Of a DNA stretch of 64,000 bases, positions 18,115 through 27,699 are shown one piece after another. A program made the position numbers and the translations under genes. Source of the stretch: Allobranchiibius sp. CTAmp26 (GTDB lineage Bacteria > Actinomycetota > Actinomycetes > Actinomycetales > Dermatophilaceae); contig NZ_JAGEKR010000006.1 in NCBI RefSeq assembly GCF_017565405.1, positions 62,001 to 126,000 on the forward strand, read 5' to 3'. Position 1 is the first letter of the stretch. Each line of letters opens with the position of its first letter. A model generated the notes under the pieces. It had not been told where the DNA came from. It did not search any database and worked only from the letters and a program-made list of their open reading frames with translations.

Positions 18115-19760
18115 TGGGCGACACCACTGCGGGGCTGCTCACGATCCTGACGCTGGTCGTCGTGCTCGCCCTCGTGCACGTGCCACTCGGCGACTACATC
18201 GCGCACACGTTCACCAGCGAGCGCGACCTGCGCGCCGAGCGGTTGATCTACCGCCTGTGCGGGGTCTCGCCGCGTTCGCAGCAGCGCTGGACGACGTACG
18301 CCGTGTCGCTGATCGCGTTCTCGGGGGTGGGCGTCGTCGTGCTCTTCGCGTTGTGCGTCCTGCAACCTCACCTCCCCTTGGCGCGCGGCGCGTCGATGGA
18401 TGTGAGCACGTCGTTCAACACGGCGATCTCGTTCGTGACCAACACCAACTGGCAGAGCTCCGCCGGCGAGGCCGGGGCCTCACCGGTCGTGCAGACCCTC
18501 GGGCTGACCATCCAGAACTTCGTCTCCGCCGCCGTGGGCCTGGCCGTCGTGGTCGCCGTGATCCGCGGCCTCACCCGGTCGGAGTCCGGCACCGTCGGCA
18601 ACTTCTGGGTCGACCTCGTACGCGGGACCATCCGGATCCTGTTGCCGCTCGCCGTGATCGGCGCGATCGTCCTCCTCGCCGGAGGCGTCATCCAGGACGT
18701 GGCAGCGCCGCACGTCATCCAGACCCTCGATGGCGGCCGACAGACCGTGCAGTCCGGGCTGGTCGCCAGCCAGGAGGCGATCAAGCAGGTGGGCACCAAC
18801 GGCGGCGGGTACTTCAACGCCAACTCCGCGCATCCGTTCGAGAACCCGAACCCGTTCACGAACGTCGTGCAGATCCTCCTGATGCTGGTCATCCCGTTCT
18901 CGCTGCCGCGGGCGTACGGCCGACTGGTGGGCGACCGGCGGCAGGGGTACGCCGTCCTGGGCTTCATGGGGGTCCTGTGGGCGGCGGGCATCGCCGTCAT
19001 CACCTGGGCCGAGCACGCCTCCGCCACGAACGCTCTGGGCGCGATGGAGGGCAAGGAGGTGCGGTTCGGCGTGTGGGGGTCGACCATCTTCGCCGGCTCG
19101 ACCACGAGCACCTCCACCGGTGCGGTGAACTCGCTGCACGAGAGCTACAGCCCCCTCGGGGGAGGTGGCGCCCTCACCAACATGGCGCTGGGCGAGATCT
19201 CGCCCGGAGGCGTCGGGTCCGGCCTGTACGGCGCCCTCATCGTGGCGATCCTCGCCGTCTTCATCGCCGGTCTGATGGTCGGCCGCACGCCGGAACTGCT
19301 CGGCAAGACGATCGGCCGCAAGGAGATCACCTACGCCGCGCTCTACACCGTGGTCACCCCGGCCCTGGTCCTGGTCGGCACCGGCGCCGCACTCGCGCTG
19401 CGGACCGCACGCTCGGGTCTGCTGGCGAGCGGTCCGCACGGTCTGACCGAGATGCTCTACGCGTACACCTCGGCGGCGAACAACAACGGCTCCGCGTTCG
19501 CCGGGCTCACCGCCGACCAGCCGTACCTGAACACCACCCTGGCCGTCGCGATGGCAGTCGGCCGATTCGTGCCGATCATCTTCGTCCTCGCTCTGGCGGG
19601 ATCGTTTGCGGCACAACGCAAACGGCCGCACACGGACGGCACCATGCCCACTCACACCCCGCTGTTCACCGGGTTGATGGTCGGCGTCGCCCTGCTCGTC
19701 ACCGGCCTGACGTTCCTGCCGGCACTCGCTCTCGGTCCACTCGCGGAGGCCCTCTCATGA
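18114..19760 (+). CDS. kdpA: K+-transporting ATPase subunit KdpA
   Basis: The potassium-binding channel-like subunit of the KdpFABC pump, related to SKT-family K+ transporters. 548 residues with about ten membrane helices. Selectivity-filter-like loops are visible in [44 protein letters not shown] and [12 protein letters not shown]. All four pore loops appear intact. It starts on the overlapping TGATG with kdpF and overlaps kdpB by four bases. Confidence 0.97.
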   Translation: MGDTTAGLLTILTLVVVLALVHVPLGDYIAHTFTSERDLRAERLIYRLCGVSPRSQQRWTTYAVSLIAFSGVGVVVLFALCVLQPHLPLARGASMDVSTSFNTAISFVTNTNWQSSAGEAGASPVVQTLGLTIQNFVSAAVGLAVVVAVIRGLTRSESGTVGNFWVDLVRGTIRILLPLAVIGAIVLLAGGVIQDVAAPHVIQTLDGGRQTVQSGLVASQEAIKQVGTNGGGYFNANSAHPFENPNPFTNVVQILLMLVIPFSLPRAYGRLVGDRRQGYAVLGFMGVLWAAGIAVITWAEHASATNALGAMEGKEVRFGVWGSTIFAGSTTSTSTGAVNSLHESYSPLGGGGALTNMALGEISPGGVGSGLYGALIVAILAVFIAGLMVGRTPELLGKTIGRKEITYAALYTVVTPALVLVGTGAALALRTARSGLLASGPHGLTEMLYAYTSAANNNGSAFAGLTADQPYLNTTLAVAMAVGRFVPIIFVLALAGSFAAQRKRPHTDGTMPTHTPLFTGLMVGVALLVTGLTFLPALALGPLAEALS

Positions 19761-21784
19761 CCAGCCCGACCAGCACCCTGCTGCACAGTGCCGGCACCTC
19801 GATGCCGGATGCGGTGCGCAAGTTCCACCCCGCCCATCTCTACCGCTCGCCGGTGATGTTCGTCGTGGGGGTCGGTTCCGTCCTCACCACGCTGCTGGCG
19901 ATCGTGCACCCGTCCGTCTTCAGCTGGGCCATCACCGTGTGGCTGTGGGCGACCATCCTCTTCGCCAACCTCGCCGAGGCCATCGCGGAAGGGCGCGGCA
20001 AGGCGCAGGCGGACTCGCTGCGCAAGACGCGGACGAGTACGACGGCTCGCCGGCTCGGCGCCGACGGCACCACCGAGGAGGAGGTGTCGGCCGCGGACCT
20101 GCGCCAGGACGACCGGGTCGTCGTGGACGCCGGGGGAGTCATCCCCGGTGACGGTGATGTGGTGGAAGGCATTGCCACCGTTGACGAATCGGCGATCACA
20201 GGTGAGTCTGCGCCGGTCGTTCGTGAGGCCGGCGGAGACCGGTGCGCGGTGACCGGTGGCACCACGGTGCTCTCCGATCGCATCGTCGTACGCATCACGT
20301 CCAAGCCCGGTGAGACCTTCATCGACCGGATGATCGCGCTGGTCGAGGGCGCCGAGCGCAAGAAGACGCCCAACGAGATCGCGCTCGGGATCCTGCTGGT
20401 GGTCCTCACGATCATCTTCCTGCTCGCCGTGGCGACCATCCCTCCGCTCGCGTCGTTCACCGGTAGGCCGCCGACGCTGGTCACGCTCGTCGCGTTGCTC
20501 GTGTGCCTCATCCCGACGACCATCGGTGCGCTGTTGTCGGCGATCGGCATCGCCGGTATGGACCGGCTGGTGCAGCGCAACGTGCTCGCGATGTCCGGGC
20601 GCGCCGTCGAGGCGGCCGGTGACATCTCGACCCTGCTGCTGGACAAGACCGGCACCATCACGCTGGGCAACCGGCAGGCGGCGGACATCCGGGTGCTGCC
20701 CGGCGTGGACGCCGAGCAGGTGCACCGGTGGGCCCAGCTGTCCTCCCTCGCCGACGAGACCCCGGAGGGTCGCTCGATCGTCACCTGGACGGCGCAGACC
20801 CTCGGGACGACGGCGGATTCGCCCGTCGACGCGACCGTGGTGCCGTTCACCGCCCAGACCCGGATGAGCGGGCTCGACCTCGCCGACGGCACGTCGCTGC
20901 GCAAGGGCGCCGCGGGCTCCGTGTGCCGCTGGGTCGAGGAGTCGGGGGGCGCCGGGGTGCCCGAGGCGATGCGGGCCGCCGACGAGATCAGCGAGCTCGG
21001 CGGCACGCCCCTGGTCATCGCGACCCGGCAGGGCGACGCCCCGGCCGCTGCCGTCGGGGTGATCTACCTCAAGGACGTCATCAAACCGGGCATGGTGCAG
21101 CGCTTCGCCGAACTGCGGCGGATGGGCATCCGCACCGTCATGATCACCGGCGACAACCCGTTGACCGCCAAGGCGATCGCCGAGGAGGCCGGGGTGGACG
21201 ACTTCCTGGCGGAGGCGACGCCCGAGGACAAGATGCGCCTGATGAAGAAGGAGCAGCTCGGTGGCCGGCTGGTCGCGATGGCCGGTGACGGCACGAACGA
21301 CGCCCCCGCGCTGGCCCAGGCCGACGTCGGCGTCGCGATGAACACCGGGACGTCCGCCGCGAAGGAGGCCGGCAACATGGTCGACCTCGACTCCGACCCG
21401 ACCAAGCTGATCGAGATCGTCGGGATCGGCAAGCAACTGCTGATCACCCGCGGTGCGCTCACGACGTTCTCCATCGCCAACGATCTGGCGAAGTACTTCG
21501 CGATCATCCCCGCGATGTTCGTCGGTCTCTACCCGGGGCTGCACACCCTCAATGTGATGCACCTGCACTCGCCGAACTCCGCGATGCTCTCGGCGGTCAT
21601 CTTCAACGCCCTGATCATCGTCGCGCTGATCCCGTTGTCGCTGAGGGGTGTTCGCTACCGACCGTTGCGAGCGGACCAGCTGCTCGCGCGCAACCTGCTG
21701 ATCTACGGGGTGGGCGGCGTCATCGCGCCGTTCGTCGGCATCAAGCTCATCGACCTGCTCGTCCAGCTCCTACCGGGAATGTGA
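19757..21784 (+). CDS. kdpB: K+-transporting ATPase subunit KdpB
   Basis: The P-type ATPase subunit that drives K+ uptake. 675 residues. It has the actuator motif ITGESAPV, the phosphorylation motif DKTGT with Asp296, and the hinge [28 protein letters not shown]. The first membrane pair and KdpB-specific C-terminal helices are present. The frame is open far upstream, but ATG 19757 overlapping the kdpA stop gives the normal N-terminus. Under-expression at high K+ is expected through KdpDE. Confidence 0.97.
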   Translation: MTSPTSTLLHSAGTSMPDAVRKFHPAHLYRSPVMFVVGVGSVLTTLLAIVHPSVFSWAITVWLWATILFANLAEAIAEGRGKAQADSLRKTRTSTTARRLGADGTTEEEVSAADLRQDDRVVVDAGGVIPGDGDVVEGIATVDESAITGESAPVVREAGGDRCAVTGGTTVLSDRIVVRITSKPGETFIDRMIALVEGAERKKTPNEIALGILLVVLTIIFLLAVATIPPLASFTGRPPTLVTLVALLVCLIPTTIGALLSAIGIAGMDRLVQRNVLAMSGRAVEAAGDISTLLLDKTGTITLGNRQAADIRVLPGVDAEQVHRWAQLSSLADETPEGRSIVTWTAQTLGTTADSPVDATVVPFTAQTRMSGLDLADGTSLRKGAAGSVCRWVEESGGAGVPEAMRAADEISELGGTPLVIATRQGDAPAAAVGVIYLKDVIKPGMVQRFAELRRMGIRTVMITGDNPLTAKAIAEEAGVDDFLAEATPEDKMRLMKKEQLGGRLVAMAGDGTNDAPALAQADVGVAMNTGTSAAKEAGNMVDLDSDPTKLIEIVGIGKQLLITRGALTTFSIANDLAKYFAIIPAMFVGLYPGLHTLNVMHLHSPNSAMLSAVIFNALIIVALIPLSLRGVRYRPLRADQLLARNLLIYGVGGVIAPFVGIKLIDLLVQLLPGM

Positions 21785-21787
21785 ATC

Positions 21788-22375
21788 ATGGCCTCCTCCT
21801 CCCTCACCTGGCGTCGACAGACCATCGCCGCCGTCCGTCTCCTGCTGGTGTTCACCGTGCTGCTGGGCGTGGCGTACCCGGCCGCGGTGTGGGCGGTCGG
21901 GCGGGTCGGATTCCACGACCAGGCGACCGGGTCCCTGGTCCGGCACGACGGCCGGGTCGTGGGCTCCTCCCTGCTAGGCCAGCAGTTCACCGGGCCGACG
22001 TGGTTCCACGGACGCGCGTCCGCGTCGTCGTACGCCGGTGACACCAGCGGCGGGACCAACCTGCCGGAGTCCGACCCGCAGCTGTGGAAGGCGGCCACGG
22101 CGATGCGTAAGGCCGCAGGGTCGATCGGGAACCGTCTGCCCCCGGACGCCCTGACCACCAGCGCCAGCGGTCTGGACCCGGACATCTCGCCGGCGTACGC
22201 CGCCCTGCAGGCACCGCAGGTCGCCGCGGCGCGCCACCTCCCGGTGGCGACGGTGCGACACCTGGTGGCCCAGCACACCACCGGCCGGACACTGGGGTAT
22301 CTGGGCGAACCCCGGGTCGACGTGCTCGAGCTCAACGTCGCGCTGCGGGCTCTGTCCGAGACCCCGCAGCACTGA
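21788..22375 (+). CDS. kdpC: K+-transporting ATPase subunit KdpC
   Basis: 195 residues with one N-terminal membrane helix (LLLVFTVLLGVAYPAAVWAVG) and a periplasm-facing domain typical of KdpC: GSSLLGQQFTGPTWFHGRASA, SGLDPDISPAYAALQAPQVAAAR, GRTLGYLGEPRVDVLELNVAL. It assists complex assembly and activity. It begins 3 bases after the kdpB stop. The kdpD gene follows after 38 bases. Confidence 0.96.
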   Translation: MASSSLTWRRQTIAAVRLLLVFTVLLGVAYPAAVWAVGRVGFHDQATGSLVRHDGRVVGSSLLGQQFTGPTWFHGRASASSYAGDTSGGTNLPESDPQLWKAATAMRKAAGSIGNRLPPDALTTSASGLDPDISPAYAALQAPQVAAARHLPVATVRHLVAQHTTGRTLGYLGEPRVDVLELNVALRALSETPQH

Positions 22376-22413
22376 CCCGTCGTCGACGGTTCGCGGTAAG
22401 GGAGGATGACGGG

Positions 22414-24918
22414 ATGTCCAGGGGCCGGCTGCGCGTCTATCTCGGTGCGGCACCCGGGGTCGGCAAGACGGTGCGCATGCTGCAGGAGGGCCGACGGCGG
22501 CGCGACCGCGGCACCGACGTGGTGGTCGGCCTGGTCGAGACCCACGACCGGGCGTACACGCTCGAGCAGATCGGCGACCTCCCGATCGTGCCTCGGTGCA
22601 GCGTGCAGCACCACGGCACGCACCTGGACGAGCTCGACGTGGACGCCGTCCTCGCGCGGCATCCGGACGTCGTGCTCGTCGACGAACTGGCGCACACCAA
22701 CGCCGCCGGGTCGCGGCACGAGCGCCGCTGGGAGGACATCGAGGAGCTCCTCAGCCACGGCATCGACGTCATCTCCACGGTCAACGTCCAACACCTGGAA
22801 TCCCTCAACGACGTCGTCCGGGAAATCACCGGGGTTCGGCAACGCGAGACGGTCCCCGACGCCGTGGTCCGCAGCGCCGACCAGATCGAACTGGTCGACA
22901 TGGCACCCGAGGCGCTGCGCCGTCGTCTCGCCCACGGCAACGTGTACGGCGCCGACAAGGTCGACGCCGCCCTGTCGAACTACTTCCGACCCGGCAACCT
23001 GTCCGCGCTGCGCGAACTGGCCCTGCTCTGGGTCGCCGACCGGGTCGACGAGGCACTGCTGCGGTACCGGACCGAGCACGACATCCGGCCCACGTGGGCC
23101 GCGCGCGAACGCGTCGTCGTGGCCCTCACCGGCGGACCCGAGCAGGACACCCTCCTGCGACGCGGCGCCCGGCTCGCGGACCGCGGTGCCGGGGGCGAAT
23201 TGATCGCCGTACAGGTGGTGACCGAGTCGGGGCTGCGGGAGGCCCCGCCGGACTCCGCGGCGGCTGCGAGTGCGCTCACCGAGAAGCTCGGCGGCCGCTT
23301 CCACACGGTCACCGGCGACGACGTCGGCGAGGCGATCCTGGAGTTCGCGCGCGGCGTGAACGCCTCGCAGATCGTGGTCGGCGCGAGCAGGCGGTCGCGG
23401 TGGCAGCAGCTGCTCGGCCGTGGCGTCGGGGAGACCGTCGTCGCGGGCTCCGGCGAGATCGACGTGCTGATGGTCACCCACCCCCTCACGCGCAGCGGCC
23501 GCTCCGCCGGCATCACACTGCCGGGTCTCGGTCCGCGACGCACGATGCTGGGATTCCTGCTGGCGACGGTCGGGGTCGCCCTGCTGACGGCCGCGCTCGA
23601 CGCGACGCAGCAGTACCACTCCCTGCCGCTGGAGATGCTGCTCTATCTGGCACTGACCGTCCTGGTGGCGATCGTCGGCGGGCTGCTGCCCGCCGTCACC
23701 GCGGCAGTGCTCGCCAGCCTGGCGCTCAACTGGTACTTCACCCAGCCGACCGGCACGTTCACGATCGGGCGGCCGGAGAACGCCGTCGCGCTGCTGCTCT
23801 TCGTGCTGGTCGCCGCCGCCGTCGCGACCGTCGTACACCTGACGGCCCGGCGCAGCGCGCAGGCCTCCGCGGCCGGACGCGACGCCCAGCTGATGGCCGC
23901 CCTGGCCCACTCCCTGCTGGACGCGCAGGAGCAACTGCCCGCGCTGTTGGAGCAGGCACGGGACACCTTCGCCGTGCCGGGTGCAGCCCTGGTGCGGACC
24001 GCGGACCGCGGCGGGACGCCGGGACTCGACCCCGAGGCTCCGACGGTGATCGCGTCCAGCGGCGTGATCGACGTCGCCGACCAGGCCCGCCTCACCTGCG
24101 CCGACGTGGGGACCGACCACCGCCTCGTGCTGGCCACCCGCACCGTCGACGCGCGGGAACGGCGACTCGTCGAGGCGTTCGCCGACCATGCCGAGGCGAT
24201 CCTGCACCGCGAGGAACTGGCGGCCAGAGCGGGTGACGCGGCGGTCCTCGCCAAGGACAACGACTACCGCACGGCGCTGCTGGCCGCTGTGTCGCACGAC
24301 CTGCGGACACCCCTGTCGGCAATCAAGGCCGGGGTCTCCGGGCTGCGCAGCACCGACATCGAGTTGTCCCGCTCCGACCAGGTGGAGTTGCTGGAGACGG
24401 TCGAGGAGTCCACCGACCGGCTCGACGCGCTCATCGAGAACCTGCTCGACATGTCGCGTATCCAGTCCGGCAGCCTCACCGTGCGCAGCGACGAGACCCT
24501 GGCGGCGGATCTGATCGAGGGCGCGCTGCACTCGCTGACCGACCGGGCCCAGGTGCAGGTGCGCCAGACCGACCCGCACCTGACCTGCGCGGTCGACCCC
24601 GGCCTCGCCGAACGTGTCCTCGCCAACCTCATCGAGAACGCCATCCGGCATACCCCGACCGGTACGCCGGTCACGGTCGACGCCGAGGACGTCGCCGGGC
24701 ACGTGGAGTTCCGGGTGGTGGACCGCGGCCCCGGTGTGCCGCCGGCGCGTCGTGACGGCATCTTCGCGCCGTTCCAGAGGTACGGCGACGCCCCGCGCGG
24801 TGGTGGCATCGGACTCGGCCTGGCCGTCGCCAAGGGCCTGTCGGAGGCCATGGGCGCCACGCTGACCGCCGACGACACCCCCGGCGGCGGGCTCACCATG
24901 ACGGTGCGGCTGCCATGA
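22414..24918 (+). CDS. kdpD: Sensor histidine kinase KdpD
   Basis: 834 residues. The N-terminal KdpD domain starts with a Walker A (GAAPGVGKT, residues 11-19), followed by a universal stress protein-like domain (about 230-365) and four close membrane helices (about 370-480). A GAF-like linker, a dimerisation domain with phospho-accepting His628 (VSHDLRTPLSAIKAG) and an HATPase domain (ENAIRHTP, GIGLGLAVAKGL) complete it. It senses low K+ and phosphorylates KdpE. The end overlaps kdpE (ATGA). Confidence 0.97.
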   Translation: MSRGRLRVYLGAAPGVGKTVRMLQEGRRRRDRGTDVVVGLVETHDRAYTLEQIGDLPIVPRCSVQHHGTHLDELDVDAVLARHPDVVLVDELAHTNAAGSRHERRWEDIEELLSHGIDVISTVNVQHLESLNDVVREITGVRQRETVPDAVVRSADQIELVDMAPEALRRRLAHGNVYGADKVDAALSNYFRPGNLSALRELALLWVADRVDEALLRYRTEHDIRPTWAARERVVVALTGGPEQDTLLRRGARLADRGAGGELIAVQVVTESGLREAPPDSAAAASALTEKLGGRFHTVTGDDVGEAILEFARGVNASQIVVGASRRSRWQQLLGRGVGETVVAGSGEIDVLMVTHPLTRSGRSAGITLPGLGPRRTMLGFLLATVGVALLTAALDATQQYHSLPLEMLLYLALTVLVAIVGGLLPAVTAAVLASLALNWYFTQPTGTFTIGRPENAVALLLFVLVAAAVATVVHLTARRSAQASAAGRDAQLMAALAHSLLDAQEQLPALLEQARDTFAVPGAALVRTADRGGTPGLDPEAPTVIASSGVIDVADQARLTCADVGTDHRLVLATRTVDARERRLVEAFADHAEAILHREELAARAGDAAVLAKDNDYRTALLAAVSHDLRTPLSAIKAGVSGLRSTDIELSRSDQVELLETVEESTDRLDALIENLLDMSRIQSGSLTVRSDETLAADLIEGALHSLTDRAQVQVRQTDPHLTCAVDPGLAERVLANLIENAIRHTPTGTPVTVDAEDVAGHVEFRVVDRGPGVPPARRDGIFAPFQRYGDAPRGGGIGLGLAVAKGLSEAMGATLTADDTPGGGLTMTVRLP

Positions 24919-25592
24919 CGCGCATCCTGGTCGTCGACGACGAGCCGTCCCTGGTCCGCACTCTCAGCATCAACCTGCGCGCCCGCGGGTACGACGTCGA
25001 GCACGCCTTCGACGGTCGCAGCGCCCTGCAGAGCGTCGTCGACTCCGTCCCGGACCTGATCGTGCTCGACCTCGGGCTGCCGGACCTGGACGGGGTCGAG
25101 GTCATCCGCCGGGTGCGTGCCGCGAGCGAGGTGCCGATCATCGTGCTGTCCGCACGCCACGACTCCGACGACAAGGTGGAGGCGCTCGACGAGGGAGCCG
25201 ACGACTACGTCACCAAGCCGTTCGGGATGGACGAGCTGCTCGCCCGGGTGCGCTCCAGCGTCCGCCGCGCCGCCAGCGACGCCGCCCACGCACCGACGGT
25301 GCGCACCCCCGACTTCACCCTCGACTTCGTCGAACGCCGCGCCACCCGCAATGGTGCGTCCGTGCGGCTGACCCCGACGGAATGGCAACTGCTGGAGCGA
25401 CTCGCCTCCGCCGGCGGCCACCTGGTGTCGCAGTCGGATCTGCTGCGCGCCGTCTGGGGGCCGGGCTACGAGCGTGAGGCCCACTATCTGCGCGTCTACG
25501 CCGCCGGGATCCGCCGCAAGCTCGAACCCGCACCTGGGCACCCCCGCTACCTGCTGACCGAGCCGGGGCAGGGGTACCGCCTGCGGGTATGA
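24915..25592 (+). CDS. kdpE: Response regulator KdpE
   Basis: OmpR-family regulator of 225 residues. The receiver domain has the acidic pocket VVDDE, phospho-acceptor Asp52 (VLDLGLPDLDG) and Lys101 (TKPFG). The C-terminal winged helix (LTPTEWQLLERLA, HYLRVYAAGIRRKLE, TEPGQGYRLRV) binds DNA, probably the 11-bp repeats before kdpF. It is the last gene of the operon; three 51-bp tandem repeats follow. Confidence 0.97.
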   Translation: MTRILVVDDEPSLVRTLSINLRARGYDVEHAFDGRSALQSVVDSVPDLIVLDLGLPDLDGVEVIRRVRAASEVPIIVLSARHDSDDKVEALDEGADDYVTKPFGMDELLARVRSSVRRAASDAAHAPTVRTPDFTLDFVERRATRNGASVRLTPTEWQLLERLASAGGHLVSQSDLLRAVWGPGYEREAHYLRVYAAGIRRKLEPAPGHPRYLLTEPGQGYRLRV

Positions 25593-25603
25593 CGCTCCGT
25601 CAC

Positions 25604-25780
25604 CACCGGCGTACGGGGTGCGGGTGCGGGGAAGTGACCGTGGTGTCGACAACTCACCGACGTACGCCGTGCGGGTGCGGGAAAGTGGCCGCAGCGCCGA
25701 CTTCCCACCGACGTACGCCGTGCGGGTGCGGGAAAGTGGCCGTAGTGCCGACTTCCCACCGACGTACGACGGGCCGATGC
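25604..25780. repeat. Tandem 51-bp direct repeats
   Basis: Three consecutive units of exactly 51 bp (25604-25654, 25655-25705, 25706-25756) plus a truncated fourth unit (25757 to about 25780). Units two and three differ at only two positions; unit one is more diverged. Each unit begins CACCG(A/G)CGTACG and holds GCGGGTGCGGG(A/G)AAGTG. The region follows kdpE and faces the convergent arr gene. Although 51 is divisible by three, no start signal or real gene covers it, so I treat it as non-coding. Confidence 0.85.
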
Positions 25781-25803
25781 CCTCGGCCCCGATTGCGGCC
25801 CGG

Positions 25804-26232
25804 TCAGTCGTCGATGACCGCGAGGCCCCGGCGCCGCAGGTCGTCGAGCGACTCACGCCGGGCCTGCAACTGGGCAGGGGAGTGCCCCACCCAGCCCACG
25901 ACCTCGTCGACGACCCGCACAGGCTCACGCGTGCGATAGGACCGGGTCGGGTTGCCGGGGAACTTGCGATCCGTGACGTTGGGGTCGTCCTCGAGATCGC
26001 CCACAGCTTCGACCAGGTAGATGCGACCACGCCCGTCACCCACCGCGAGTTCGGCACCCCAGGTGGCAGCGTCCAGGGTCGCCGTCACGTAGACGTGGTT
26101 CGCCGTCCGCCCCGCTTCGAAGTTCGAACCGTGCCCGGGCACCAACAGGTCACCCACCGCCAGGTCCGCCTTCGTCCCGTGCAGCAGGGTGTCCGGCTGA
26201 TAGACCTCGAACGGTCTCGGCTCACTCATCAT
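25804..26232 (-). CDS. arr: NAD(+)--rifampin ADP-ribosyltransferase
   Basis: Inactivates rifamycins by ADP-ribosylation. The 142-residue protein keeps the Arr blocks FEVYQPDTLLHGTKADLAVGD (His18), HVYVTATLDAATWGAELA (Tyr48) and EDDPNVTDRKFPGNPTRSYR (Asp82/83), the three residues used by Mycobacterium smegmatis Arr. The length matches chromosomal Arr. The start is placed at ATG 26232, 5 nt after a GGGGG box; the next ATG is one codon in. It stands alone next to a tandem repeat, and a role in intrinsic rifampin resistance is expected but untested here. Confidence 0.93.
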   Translation of the reverse strand: MMSEPRPFEVYQPDTLLHGTKADLAVGDLLVPGHGSNFEAGRTANHVYVTATLDAATWGAELAVGDGRGRIYLVEAVGDLEDDPNVTDRKFPGNPTRSYRTREPVRVVDEVVGWVGHSPAQLQARRESLDDLRRRGLAVIDD

Positions 26233-26262
26233 GCTGACCCCCATCGTCGTGCGTCGACCTGC

Positions 26263-27090
26263 TCAGCTGTTGTAGGCCCATTCCTTGACGTAGGCCAGTT
26301 GCAGCGTCGCGGTCGTGCCGGCAGCGAGCGGCGGGTTGCCCCACATCCGGCCCACCTGGAGCAGCCAGCGCATCGGGATGGTGGGGGAGGCGAACCCCGA
26401 ACCGACCGTGGTGAAGGCGGTGTGCCCGTCGATGAAGAACGTCAGGCCGGTCGGCGACCAGTCGATCTGATACGTGTGCCAGTTGCTCAGCTGCTGGCCC
26501 AGCGCAGACCGCCAGCCCACGGCGCCGTTGTGGTACGCGTAGTGGTAGTTCCCGCTGTCCACGGTGCCGGGCAGCATCGCGCCCTCGTGATCGAACTCGA
26601 ACTGTCCGCTGTCGTCGGAGGGCCACAGCAGGCCCGCGAATCCGAAACCGGAGGCACCGGTGGCCCGCATCCGGTAGACGGTCCGCCCATAGGTGCGGGC
26701 GCCGTACGGGTCGTCGGTCGCCACGGGTTGCACGTTGCCGCCCCACACCACTCCGTTGACGACCTTGCCGGTGAGGCTGAGCACCCCGCCCGAGACGCTC
26801 AGCGACGTCTCGGGGTGGTAGAGGCCGTTGGCGGCGGACCCCCAGCCGGTGGGGTAGGTCGTGAGACGGCCGTGGTACGGATTGGTCGCCGGAAGGTTCC
26901 CGTTGTCGCTGAGGGGCGCCCACAGGCTCCCGGCCGGCACGTCTCCGCGGTTGAAGAAGAGATTGGTGACCTGTCGCTGATAGTGGTTCACCGGGGGCGT
27001 CACCGGAGCGGTCGCCGCCCTGCTCGGCGGGATGATCGCGAGCGGTGCGACCACGACCGCCAGCGCCGCGGCGGCGCGTATCCATTTCAT
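26263..27090 (-). CDS. Secreted GH16-like glycoside hydrolase
   Basis: 275 residues with a clear signal peptide (KWIRAAAALAVVVAPLAII, cleavage after about SRAATA). The rest is a concanavalin-like jelly roll as in glycoside hydrolase family 16. The catalytic signature ExDxE is present as Glu165-Phe-Asp167-His-Glu169, followed by WHTYQIDWSPTGLTFFIDG, a hallmark strand of the family. Probable beta-glucan or galactan hydrolase outside the cell; the substrate cannot be told. Start ATG 27090 has a GGGGAAG ribosome-binding site. arr lies 30 bases downstream on the same strand. Confidence 0.83.
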   Translation of the reverse strand: MKWIRAAAALAVVVAPLAIIPPSRAATAPVTPPVNHYQRQVTNLFFNRGDVPAGSLWAPLSDNGNLPATNPYHGRLTTYPTGWGSAANGLYHPETSLSVSGGVLSLTGKVVNGVVWGGNVQPVATDDPYGARTYGRTVYRMRATGASGFGFAGLLWPSDDSGQFEFDHEGAMLPGTVDSGNYHYAYHNGAVGWRSALGQQLSNWHTYQIDWSPTGLTFFIDGHTAFTTVGSGFASPTIPMRWLLQVGRMWGNPPLAAGTTATLQLAYVKEWAYNS

Positions 27091-27262
27091 GTCTTCCCCA
27101 ACCCCCTGGTGTCGTATCGGCAATGACGCGAACGAAACCGACAGGGCGGGGCTGCCGTCATTGATCAGCCCGCCGCGTCAGGTTAACCACGCCGACGGCC
27201 CTCGCGCTGGCGTTCGTCCGAAATCGTCGACCACCAATCCCCCATCTCGGACTATCGCCCGC

Positions 27263-27268
27263 TATGAT
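27263..27268 (+). promoter_or_regulatory. Candidate -10 box of the hisI-trp operon
   Basis: TATGAT, close to the sigma-70 consensus, 77 bases before hisI. No clear -35. No Trp-rich leader peptide was found between here and hisI. The rest of 27091-27345 shows nothing else I can support. Confidence 0.4.
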
Positions 27269-27345
27269 TCCGCCGCGCCGTGCGGGGGTCACCTCGGCGG
27301 ACGCCGGTTCGGTCCGTGCAGCGGCCCGACGGCACAATGGGCTGC

Positions 27346-27699
27346 GTGTCCGACACGCCCAGCCTGCCCTCCGACCTCCTGCAATCCCTGCGTCGCGATG
27401 CCGCCGGCCTGGTCGCCGCGATCGTCCAGCAGCACGACACCGGCGAGGTGCTGATGCTCGGCTGGATGGACGACGAGGCGCTGCGCCGCACGCTGCACGA
27501 GGGGCGGGTGACGTTCTGGTCGCGCAGCCGCCAGGAGTACTGGCGCAAGGGCGACACCTCCGGGCACGTGCAGCACCTCCGGTCGGCCTCCCTCGACTGC
27601 GACGGCGACGCTCTGTTGCTCCAGGTGGAGCAGGTGGGTGCCGCCTGCCACACAGGAGAGCGCAGCTGTTTCCACCGGCCGGTGGGGGAGCTCGCGTGA
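27346..27699 (+). CDS. hisI: Phosphoribosyl-AMP cyclohydrolase
   Basis: Third step of histidine synthesis: opens the purine ring of phosphoribosyl-AMP. 117 residues. Typical blocks are [77 protein letters not shown] with the zinc-binding cysteines and Asp ligands for magnesium. It is a stand-alone HisI without a HisE domain. GTG 27346 is the chosen start; ATG 27337 would add three residues. Its stop overlaps trpE (GTGA), tying histidine and tryptophan synthesis into one transcript. Confidence 0.94.
   Translation: MSDTPSLPSDLLQSLRRDAAGLVAAIVQQHDTGEVLMLGWMDDEALRRTLHEGRVTFWSRSRQEYWRKGDTSGHVQHLRSASLDCDGDALLLQVEQVGAACHTGERSCFHRPVGELA

Noticed and set aside
18257-19756. Fused KdpA-KdpB reading
   Set aside because: The kdpB frame is open upstream but there it is out of frame with kdpA; ATGA overlap at 19757 marks the real start.
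25604-25780. CRISPR array
   Set aside because: Units are contiguous 51-bp direct repeats without variable spacers, and no cas gene is near.
25618-27126. Long plus-strand frame containing 17-residue repeats
   Set aside because: It lies antisense to arr and the GH16-like gene, both of which have recognisable families, and has no start signal. It is a GC-rich shadow frame.
27091-27345. Trp leader peptide or T-box before hisI-trpE
   Set aside because: No Trp-codon cluster in a short ORF and no T-box conserved sequence could be found.
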